From NCBI GenBank assembly GCA_016745315.1, contig CP066886.1:4340501-4404500 (forward strand): DNA of 64,000 nucleotides, read 5' to 3'. This DNA comes from Arthrospira sp. PCC 9108. GTDB taxonomy: Bacteria; Cyanobacteriota; Cyanobacteriia; Cyanobacteriales; Microcoleaceae. Below, piece by piece: positions 54,483-61,975 of the stretch. Under the pieces are notes generated by a model. That model was given only the letters and a program-made list of their open reading frames with translations, did no database searches and was not told where the DNA came from. The stretch's first letter is position 1. Each line of letters starts with the position of its first letter. A program made the translations under genes and the position numbers.

Positions 54483-56993
54483 ATGAATCAAACTGATCTG
54501 GTGAAATGGTTGCAGGAAAGAACTGCACTGAGCCTCCTTGATGATGAAATATTGCAGGCGATCGCACCTCAACTGGAAGAACGCACCATTCCTATAAATA
54601 CCGTCGTGGTGACTAAAGGAACTTCCCCAGATCGGCTTTATATTTTGCGATCGGGTGATTGGGAAAACCCAGACGCACCCAAGGCGGATAAGTATTTACC
54701 TGGAATCGCCATTAATCTGCAATCATTACTGTTAAATAATCCAGTTCAACAAACATTAATTACCCGAACAGATTGTCAATTTTGGGTGATGAAGGCGGGA
54801 GAATTTCACAAGTTTGTAGAAGCCCATCCCGAAATTAATCAAGCCTTTTCTCAGCAACTAGCCGAAGAAGTCGAGGAACTTTCCGCTCAATTGGTTTATG
54901 AGCAGGAAAGGTTAGCCATTTTACAACCCTATTTAATTCCGAGAGCGCGGCGAGGAATTGTCGGAAAAAGTCGTTATGCGGTGAGGTTGCGATCGCAAAT
55001 TAAAGAGGCTTCTAAAAATCGTAAATCCGTCCTAATTTTTGGGGAACCAGGAATCGAAAAAGACAACTTAGCGGCTTTGATTCATTTTGGGTCTGATGAC
55101 CGCCGAGAACCAGTCATTCAAGTAAATTGTTCTAAACTCCAAACCAGTGGCGCAGATTTATTTGGACGGACAGGGGGAAAATCTGGGTTAATTGAAGCCT
55201 TGGGAAAGGGAACTTTAATATTTAATAATATCCAAGAATTACCCCCAGAATTAATCCCCGCCATCTCAAATTTATTAGAACTAGGAACTTATATTCCGGT
55301 CAGTAAAGGTGGCGCGGAAACCGTCAATGCTAAAGTTTCTCAAGCTCGGATTATCATTATATCAGAAAAGATGGTGGCTAAGATTGAAACCTTAGTCGAA
55401 ACCGTGATTAAAGTGCCACCTTTGAGGGTAAGAAAATCTGATATTGGCGATTGGGTTAATTATAATATTAGCCTAATTTGTCGGAATAAAGGTATTAACC
55501 GAGTCCAGATGACCCCGGAAGCCTTGCGACGACTACAAGCCTATGATTTTCCCAATAATTTGCGGGAATTACGAAACCTGGTCGAAAGGGCGATCGTTCA
55601 ACTCCAAGGCTGTGCAGAAATCACCGAAGAAATTATTTGGCCGTCTCAAACTAAAAAGCAGCAATTCCGAGTTAATTTATTAAATACCTATCCGAAATTC
55701 CGCAAATTTCTCAGAAGTCCCTGGTGGCCGGATCGGATTAATTATGGCTTTACTGTAGCTGTTTTTGCCGCCGTGGTGGCGATTTTATTCCTCGGTCCTC
55801 AAACGCGATCGCAAAATTTCGCTCTCAACCTATTTTGGGCCTGGTGGTGGCCATTGGTTTTGTTAATCTTCCCATTTTTAGGTCGCGTATGGTGTGCAGT
55901 TTGTCCCTTTATGATTTACGGAGAAATCACCCAAAAACTATCTCTCTGGCTGTTTCCGCGTCAATTAAAAAAATGGCCGAGACAGTCAGCCGAAAAGTGG
56001 GGAGGGTGGTTTTTATTCGGTTTATTCGCCCTAATTTTACTCTGGGAAGAATTGTGGGATTTACCAAATACCGCCTATTTATCAGCTTGTTTATTGCTAC
56101 TCATTACCGCCGGAGCCATGATTTTTTCAGCTATTTTTGAACGGCGTTTTTGGTGTCGTTATCTGTGTCCCATTGGCGGTATGAATGGGATGTTTGCCAA
56201 ATTAGCCATCACCGAATTACGCGCACAGCAGGGAACCTGTTCCGCCGAATGCAACACCTACCAATGCTATAAAGGAGGACCCCAAAAAGGCGAAGGAATG
56301 GAAACAGCCGGATGTCCTTTATATTCTCACCCTGCACAATTAGAAGATAATCGAGATTGTGTATTGTGTATGACCTGTTTAAAAGCCTGTCCCCATCGTT
56401 CAGTTGAGGTCAATTTGCGACCCCCAGGAATTGAATTATGGACTACTCATATACCTCGCACCTATGAAGTAGCCTTACTGTTTTTATTATTAGATGCCGT
56501 CTTTTTACATCATTTACCCCAATTACAACAGTATTTTAATTTTACCCTAAATTTAGATAATTTCTGGATACATTTAGGAGTTGCAACCGTAGTCTTAGCT
56601 TTACCTGCTATAATTCCCGGTTTTGCTCATCTTATTTATCGGTTAATTTCCCCAAGAAAGCCTCGGAAATTTATCGAGTTAGCTTATGGTTTACTTCCCT
56701 TTGCGTTAGCCATTAATTTAGCTCATTATCTACGGTTAGGGTTAGCAGAAGGTGGCAGAATTTTACCAGTTACCCTTGCTACTTTTGGCTTAGATGGTTC
56801 CAGTCTCCCCGTTTGGGTTGCTCACCCAGCAGTCATTGAATTTTTGCAGGGAACCACCTTATTATCCGGGATATTAATCGCCATTTTACTAACTCAAAAA
56901 ATTGCCCGCCAACCCATCAAAACCCTATTACCTCAACATTTAGCCACCCTTATTTTAGGCTTCATATCATGGCAAATTGTTGTGGGATTTTAG
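54483..56993 (+). CDS. degenerate sigma-54-activator-like AAA domain fused to NosR/NapH-type ferredoxin membrane domain
   Basis: This is an 836-residue fusion. Residues 1-130 resemble a cyclic-nucleotide-binding-type sensor. Residues 157-390 resemble an NtrC-type AAA domain, but Walker A reads GEPGIEKD (GK lost to EK), the GAFTGA loop is absent and the Walker B acids are NN in TLIFNN, so ATP hydrolysis is unlikely. Residues 420-836 are a polytopic membrane domain with CAVCP, CRYLCP and CSAEC motifs and a ferredoxin segment CVLCMTCLKACP, as in NosR/NapH electron-transfer proteins. Cyanobacteria lack sigma-54, which fits a non-transcriptional role. It may link redox or nucleotide signals to electron transfer; the function is unknown. 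Confidence 0.88.
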   Translation: MNQTDLVKWLQERTALSLLDDEILQAIAPQLEERTIPINTVVVTKGTSPDRLYILRSGDWENPDAPKADKYLPGIAINLQSLLLNNPVQQTLITRTDCQFWVMKAGEFHKFVEAHPEINQAFSQQLAEEVEELSAQLVYEQERLAILQPYLIPRARRGIVGKSRYAVRLRSQIKEASKNRKSVLIFGEPGIEKDNLAALIHFGSDDRREPVIQVNCSKLQTSGADLFGRTGGKSGLIEALGKGTLIFNNIQELPPELIPAISNLLELGTYIPVSKGGAETVNAKVSQARIIIISEKMVAKIETLVETVIKVPPLRVRKSDIGDWVNYNISLICRNKGINRVQMTPEALRRLQAYDFPNNLRELRNLVERAIVQLQGCAEITEEIIWPSQTKKQQFRVNLLNTYPKFRKFLRSPWWPDRINYGFTVAVFAAVVAILFLGPQTRSQNFALNLFWAWWWPLVLLIFPFLGRVWCAVCPFMIYGEITQKLSLWLFPRQLKKWPRQSAEKWGGWFLFGLFALILLWEELWDLPNTAYLSACLLLLITAGAMIFSAIFERRFWCRYLCPIGGMNGMFAKLAITELRAQQGTCSAECNTYQCYKGGPQKGEGMETAGCPLYSHPAQLEDNRDCVLCMTCLKACPHRSVEVNLRPPGIELWTTHIPRTYEVALLFLLLDAVFLHHLPQLQQYFNFTLNLDNFWIHLGVATVVLALPAIIPGFAHLIYRLISPRKPRKFIELAYGLLPFALAINLAHYLRLGLAEGGRILPVTLATFGLDGSSLPVWVAHPAVIEFLQGTTLLSGILIAILLTQKIARQPIKTLLPQHLATLILGFISWQIVVGF

Positions 56994-57037
56994 GATAGTA
57001 AGAACTGCTACTATACCCAATATATCGCTAATTAGAT

Positions 57038-58111
57038 ATGCCAAAAAATCCCAGCCACAATTTAGAAGATAGTGACGAAGAACTACTTACCTTTAAGTAT
57101 TCAATAACCAGTTATGGTGCTGATTATCCCGTTGATAGTTTAGTTAAACGGATGAAAAATGGCAGCATATATGTACCCACATTTCAACGAGGATATGTCT
57201 GGGACCATAGAGAAGCATCTCGTTTTATTGAGTCCCTGTTATTGGGTCTACCAGTACCGGGAATTTTTCTCGCTAAAGAACAAGATACTCAAAAACTTCT
57301 AGTTATTGATGGTCAACAAAGGTTAAAGACTATTCAATACTTTTATGATGGTGTTTTTGAACCTAATCAAAAGGAATTTTCCTTAACCAAAGTAGCTCAT
57401 AAGTTTGACGGATTAACTTATCAAACTCTCTCGGAAGAGGATAGACGTAGACTCGATGATTCCATTATACCTGCTACCATTGTTAAACAGGATGAACCCT
57501 CAGATGATAATAGCAGTATTTACTATATTTTTGAGCGACTTAATACTGGTGGTCAACAATTAAAACCTCAAGAAATTCGCGCCTGTATCTATCACGGAGA
57601 GTTTAATAATTTATTAGCAGAACTTAATTATCATCAGTATTGGCGAGATATATATGGTTCCCCAAAACCTGATAAACGTATGCGAGATCAGGAAATGATT
57701 TTGCGTTTTCTGGCTCTATATTTTGAGGGTGATAACTATCAAAAACCGATGAAAGGTTTCTTAAATGATTTTATTGGTAAAAATCGCCATCTTCATAGGT
57801 ATGATAAATCAGAAATTCAACTAGCTTTTATTCGCACTATTGAAACTGCTTATGACATTTGGGGGGTTCGAGCTTTTAAACCTAAAAATCAGATTAATGC
57901 AGCAGTTTTTGACTGTATTATGGTGGGTTTGGCTCGCCGATTAGAAAAGGGTTCTATTAAGGATAAAGAATCACTCGATACTAATTATCAAAATCTTTTT
58001 AAAAGTCAAAATTTCTTGGATGTAACTGTCAACAGTTCCCGTACTACCGAGAAATCAACTGTAGAAAAGCGTCTCGAACAAGCTATCAATGCTTTTAAAA
58101 ATGTACAATAA
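57038..58111 (+). CDS. DUF262 domain protein (ParB/GmrSD-like N-terminal fold)
   Basis: The 357-residue soluble protein has the DUF262 signature: PTFQRGYVWDHREASRFIESLLLGLPVPGIFL, in two parts near residue 48, then VIDGQQRLKTIQYFYDG near 88 and FERLNTGGQQLKPQEIRACIYHG in the middle. The DGQQR motif is linked to ParB-like nucleotide hydrolysis and is shared with the GmrS part of type IV restriction enzymes. No C-terminal HNH (DUF1524) domain is visible, so nuclease activity is not implied. It starts 44 bp after the AAA-ferredoxin gene and may share its transcript. Confidence 0.82.
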   Translation: MPKNPSHNLEDSDEELLTFKYSITSYGADYPVDSLVKRMKNGSIYVPTFQRGYVWDHREASRFIESLLLGLPVPGIFLAKEQDTQKLLVIDGQQRLKTIQYFYDGVFEPNQKEFSLTKVAHKFDGLTYQTLSEEDRRRLDDSIIPATIVKQDEPSDDNSSIYYIFERLNTGGQQLKPQEIRACIYHGEFNNLLAELNYHQYWRDIYGSPKPDKRMRDQEMILRFLALYFEGDNYQKPMKGFLNDFIGKNRHLHRYDKSEIQLAFIRTIETAYDIWGVRAFKPKNQINAAVFDCIMVGLARRLEKGSIKDKESLDTNYQNLFKSQNFLDVTVNSSRTTEKSTVEKRLEQAINAFKNVQ

Positions 58112-58259
58112 AAAATGTAACAGTTGTGCGTTACAAACAGCAGTAATAATTAGAGTATACTATCAAAATGCAGTTAAACTTGTTGATATGCTTGAGGAAT
58201 TGTGTGAGGGTAAATATGTTTAAAATGTGATAATTATGGGATGATTAATTATTTTTTAG

Positions 58260-59201
58260 TTAGTCAGTATCGACAAACCAGTGATTAATACCAAATCCTA
58301 CCGCGCGATGAGATTGACATAATTCTGCGGCTAATTGTAGTGACGCTTTTTGACCGATTTCGGTTTCAAATACCGAAGAAAATACCCCATCAATCCCTAG
58401 GGTATGATATAATTTCCTTAACTGCTTTGGGGAACCTACTATAGCAGGTTTTATCACAAAAATACCTCGCCAACCTTGTTGATAACATTGATTGATTTGG
58501 GTGAGGGTCGCGACAGATTCATCTAAGGCTATGGAGGTTAAATGACCTTTAGTTAAGGCTAACATTCCCTCTAACTCATTAACACCTAGAGGTTGCTCTA
58601 AAAACTCTATTTTAAAGCTAGTATCTCCCAGGCTTATTCTATCACAAATATCTAACAAGCGATCGCTTTCCGCAAAATTTAACCCACCATTCGCATCGAG
58701 TCGCAGCGATAACCCTTGAATTTCACTCATTTGGCTGGCTAATATCTCCAACCAATTCAACTCATTATCAATGCTATCAACCCCGATTTTCCACTTGAGA
58801 GTTGTATATCCCCTATTAACTAAATCTTTCCAAGCAGATAAACCCGCTTTTCCTGTAGGAAGCAGTCCGCTATTTTCTAGCTTAGGTATTTCCTCATCAT
58901 TTCCCTGTAATTGAGTTAAAGCCGACTCCAAGCCAAACTGACAAGCTGGGAGACTCATAGGAATCGAAAAAATCAGATTTTCTGTAATTATCCCAGGTAG
59001 ACTTTCACAAAAATCCATAGCCTCCCTGAGAGTTTCCGACCCAAACCAACTAAGAGGCGCAATTTCTCCCCAGCCAACTTTACCCTTTTCGTCCATTAAC
59101 TCAATAATAATCCCTTCCCTAACCTCCCAGAGTCCGTGATGAGTTTTTAAAGGCTGTTTAAATCTACGGGAGTATTTATTAAACTTAAATTTGATAGTCA
59201 T
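58260..59201 (-). CDS. menC: o-succinylbenzoate synthase
   Basis: This enolase-superfamily dehydratase acts in phylloquinone (vitamin K1) synthesis, which photosystem I needs. It has 313 residues from ATG 59201; the frame extends 30 bp further upstream into the ParB-like gene, but this start removes the overlap. Motifs are GWGEIAPLSWFG, TLKWKIG (the catalytic Lys pair), LRLDANGGLNF, FLEQPLG and ALDESVATL, with the second catalytic Lys in FVIKPAIVG. It is the last gene of the menH-parA-parB-menC cluster. Confidence 0.93.
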   Translation of the reverse strand: MTIKFKFNKYSRRFKQPLKTHHGLWEVREGIIIELMDEKGKVGWGEIAPLSWFGSETLREAMDFCESLPGIITENLIFSIPMSLPACQFGLESALTQLQGNDEEIPKLENSGLLPTGKAGLSAWKDLVNRGYTTLKWKIGVDSIDNELNWLEILASQMSEIQGLSLRLDANGGLNFAESDRLLDICDRISLGDTSFKIEFLEQPLGVNELEGMLALTKGHLTSIALDESVATLTQINQCYQQGWRGIFVIKPAIVGSPKQLRKLYHTLGIDGVFSSVFETEIGQKASLQLAAELCQSHRAVGFGINHWFVDTD

Positions 59202-59211
59202 TGAATTGCAT

Positions 59212-59970
59212 TTAACTAGACCAAGCATCAATAATTTTAATCATAGTTTTGTCTGCTAAACCCTTAACATTAGCAATCACTTGTTGATAATTGATAAATT
59301 TACCCAGTTTTTCCCTCGCTTCACAAATACCTTTAGCTAAGTTTTTAGAATTACTAATATTAGCCCGATTTAATCGCCTCAATAACTCCTCCTGAGTCAA
59401 ACTATTGAATAAATCGAGAGGGTTAATAATGGGTTGATTTGGCGACTCTGACTCTCTCATTGGGGAAGGTTGGGGAGATTCTATAGCTTTAAATCGCCGT
59501 TCATTTTGTTGTTGATAATCCCTCAATTCCTGCTGAATTTGACTCACATAGGTTTCTAGTCGTTGTTCAAGATTATTTAACCGAGACTCTAAATGAGGAG
59601 ATGGAGATGTCGTTAATGTTACAGTTTCCCCTATCTGATTATTTACCAAGCTAGGAGTTACCGTAAAACGCTCAATTAACTCCACCTGTTTTAATACCTT
59701 AGCTTCATGTTTGTCAGCAATCACAAAAGCATTAACCATCTCAGCTTTGCGGGGGTCTTTTTCCCTAGCTTTCACCGCCGCATAATATTCTAAATTACCT
59801 GAAATAACTTGATAATTTTCTAACCCTTGCATTTTCAGGATTAAGGGTTTAATAATTCCCCCACATTCTAAAATTTTATCGGCTAACTCCTCTAATTCAG
59901 ATTCGGAAAAATTAGACCGAGGTACATGAGAATTAATGCTTTTAACATCCACCAAAGAAAATCTGATCAT
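59212..59970 (-). CDS. ParB N-terminal-domain protein with helical C-terminus
   Basis: The 252-residue protein starts with a ParB/Sulfiredoxin-type domain (VDVKSINSHVPRSNFSESELEELADKI, in parts, then GGIIKPLILK and YQVISGNLEYYAAVKA). The middle is Gln-rich and coiled-coil (about 120-160). The C-terminus (NRANISNSKNLAKGICEAREKLG) resembles a helix-hairpin-helix DNA-binding motif and ends in KIIDAWSS. No central HTH of classical ParB is evident. It starts 3 bp from the parA stop, so it is probably the partner of that ATPase, and menC begins 10 bp after it. Confidence 0.75.
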   Translation of the reverse strand: MIRFSLVDVKSINSHVPRSNFSESELEELADKILECGGIIKPLILKMQGLENYQVISGNLEYYAAVKAREKDPRKAEMVNAFVIADKHEAKVLKQVELIERFTVTPSLVNNQIGETVTLTTSPSPHLESRLNNLEQRLETYVSQIQQELRDYQQQNERRFKAIESPQPSPMRESESPNQPIINPLDLFNSLTQEELLRRLNRANISNSKNLAKGICEAREKLGKFINYQQVIANVKGLADKTMIKIIDAWSS

Positions 59971-59973
59971 GAT

Positions 59974-60831
59974 TTATTTACCTAACTTTTCTAAAACTTC
60001 CTCTGTCAACTGTACAAATTCCATCGCTGCTGGTGAATCTGGCGCAAATTCTAGCACAGATTGGGGGTCCGGTATCTCTAAATCTCCCATAGTTATAGTC
60101 TGGTTGGTACATTGAGACAAAACTGTTCTTTCAAAGATTATGCTATTCATAATCGGTACATTATGGGAATTTAACAGGGATTCTTTTTGCTTGGGGAAGA
60201 CATAATTAAAAAATCGCGAATTGGTGGATATTTTAGATGGCAATATCCCCAAAATTGCCAAATCCTTTTTACCAATTAAGGCACGAAATTCATCAATTTG
60301 ACCAATAAATTCTAAAACTGTAGGTAATCCTTGATTAGCAAAGGGTTTCAGGTCTGATGGGATTATTAAATAATCCGCCGCAATTAAGGCAATTTCTGCA
60401 TAAATATCCCGGGAGGGAGGAGTATCAATAATCACGATATCATAATCTTCTTTAACTCGCCTTAGCTTGGTGACTAAACGGGTTTTATTAGATGCAACTT
60501 GGTTGAGTTTATATTGCTTTTCAATTAAGTTAATATGGGAGGGTATTACATCAATTTCGGGTTGATTAAATCCGTCGGTTTTTCTGACGACATCAGGAAT
60601 AAAGTGATAATCACCTGATTCGATAACATGGGAAACATTGCGATCTCTTAAATCATCATCTTCCACAAATAAAAATTTCATTAAGCCAGTCGCAAAGGTG
60701 GAGTTGGCTTGAGAGTCTAAATCGATAAGTAGTATTTTGTGACCTTGTTTTTGTAAACAGGCGGCTAGGTTAATGGCTATGGTGGTTTTACCTACTCCAC
60801 CTTTATTATGGTAAACAGCAATAGTTTTCAT
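59974..60831 (-). CDS. parA: ParA-family ATPase
   Basis: This 285-residue deviant-Walker ATPase has KGGVGKTT at residues 10-17, LLIDLDSQANST (near 35-46), IIDTPPSRD and LIIPSDLKPFANQG. The signature Lys typical of ParA/MinD is present. Such ATPases pattern on the nucleoid and position plasmids, chromosomes, carboxysomes or other cargo. Here it is followed by a ParB-like gene and lies between menH and menC on the same strand. Whether it segregates DNA or positions another cargo is open, and parS-like sites were not recognised. Confidence 0.9.
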   Translation of the reverse strand: MKTIAVYHNKGGVGKTTIAINLAACLQKQGHKILLIDLDSQANSTFATGLMKFLFVEDDDLRDRNVSHVIESGDYHFIPDVVRKTDGFNQPEIDVIPSHINLIEKQYKLNQVASNKTRLVTKLRRVKEDYDIVIIDTPPSRDIYAEIALIAADYLIIPSDLKPFANQGLPTVLEFIGQIDEFRALIGKKDLAILGILPSKISTNSRFFNYVFPKQKESLLNSHNVPIMNSIIFERTVLSQCTNQTITMGDLEIPDPQSVLEFAPDSPAAMEFVQLTEEVLEKLGK

Positions 60832-60868
60832 ACCTGGTTATTTAAGGGTTTGTTAAAGATTGTCATAT

Positions 60869-61675
60869 TTAGGAAATAAAGTCAAGGATTAAGTCTACCC
60901 AAATTTGGGGATTTTCGCCGTGGATGTTATGGCCACAGCCGGGAACTATTTTTATGGTTGCGAAGGTACATAAACCCGTAATTTCTCGGTTAATTTGTTT
61001 AAATTTATGGTCAAATTCTCCCACTAATAATAGTAAAGGTATCTGATTTTGAGATAACTTATCCCAGAGTGTTGGCTGGGTTCCGGTTCCCGAATTTATG
61101 AGGATTTTCGCTAATTCTGTAGGGTTATTTTTGAGACGATCGCCTATAATTTTATCAAAATTGGGCGAGTTTTTAAAGGATGTAAATAGGGGTAAACTAT
61201 ACCACCAGTTGAGGAAGTCTTGAAAGTTACTATTTTGTAGTTTATTGGCTATTTGATTATCTGATAAACGCCGCTGCGATCGCTCAATTTCCGTTTTCAG
61301 TCCCGGTGATGCTGATTCCAGAATTGCTTGCTTAAATCGTGTGGGATAGTGTAAAATCAAATAGAGTCCTAAACGACCTCCCATAGAATATCCAATCAGG
61401 ACACAATTATCAATTTTCAGGTAATCCAAAAGACCAATTAAACCGGAGGCGATCGCTGGTATTTGATAGGCTTCATCTCCTGCTAATACCTGAGTTTTTC
61501 CTTGTCCTGGTAAATCAATAGTTAAGCAGGAGAAATGCTGAGAAAGGGAGGGTATAGCCGGGTCAAAGTCTCGGCAATTTCCCATAAAGCCATGTAATAG
61601 CAAAATTATAGGCTGAGTGCGATCGCCGTGTAATTCACCATAAAAACTATAACACCCCACCCGCCATTGTGGCAT
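60869..61675 (-). CDS. menH: alpha/beta hydrolase, probable SHCHC synthase (MenH)
   Basis: The 268-residue alpha/beta hydrolase has LLHGFMGNCRDFDP (oxyanion loop), the nucleophile elbow IGYSMGGRLGLY, ESASPGL, the acid LLVGEFDHKF and the base His in GCGHNIHGENP. This set is typical of MenH, which forms SHCHC from SEPHCHC in phylloquinone synthesis. MenC acts on its product, and menC lies three genes downstream in the same cluster. The name is supported by that context as well as the motifs. Confidence 0.87.
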   Translation of the reverse strand: MPQWRVGCYSFYGELHGDRTQPIILLLHGFMGNCRDFDPAIPSLSQHFSCLTIDLPGQGKTQVLAGDEAYQIPAIASGLIGLLDYLKIDNCVLIGYSMGGRLGLYLILHYPTRFKQAILESASPGLKTEIERSQRRLSDNQIANKLQNSNFQDFLNWWYSLPLFTSFKNSPNFDKIIGDRLKNNPTELAKILINSGTGTQPTLWDKLSQNQIPLLLLVGEFDHKFKQINREITGLCTFATIKIVPGCGHNIHGENPQIWVDLILDFIS

Positions 61676-61693
61676 TTAATCGACTCCTATTTG

Positions 61694-61882
61694 TTAGTCA
61701 AATATCCAATGCAAAAAGGGAACCGCCGCCGCACAAAAAGCCATAAACCCAAATAAACCCCCCAGCATTCCATAAAGCAAAAATTGGTCGCCGCGATCCT
61801 TAGCCAATTTCACAATAACGTAACTGTAGCCATAGCAAACCAGGAAGAAAATAACAATAAAGCCAGTGAAGTAATATTGCAT
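61694..61882 (-). CDS. small two-helix membrane protein, unknown
   Basis: A 62-residue product from ATG 61882; a TTG two codons upstream also opens the frame. It has two hydrophobic helices (about 4-24 and 38-58) joined by VKLAKDRGDQFLLYG. No family is recognised. Its stop is 18 bp before the menH start on the same strand, so it may be the first gene of the menH-parA-parB-menC transcript. Confidence 0.6.
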   Translation of the reverse strand: MQYYFTGFIVIFFLVCYGYSYVIVKLAKDRGDQFLLYGMLGGLFGFMAFCAAAVPFLHWIFD

Positions 61883-61975
61883 AACCAAATCAGGTCTAAA
61901 AAGTCTAATTATCCATTATAGGAAAATTATGGTCAATTCCCTGAAATTTCACAAAAATTTAGTATTTCCTAGAAA

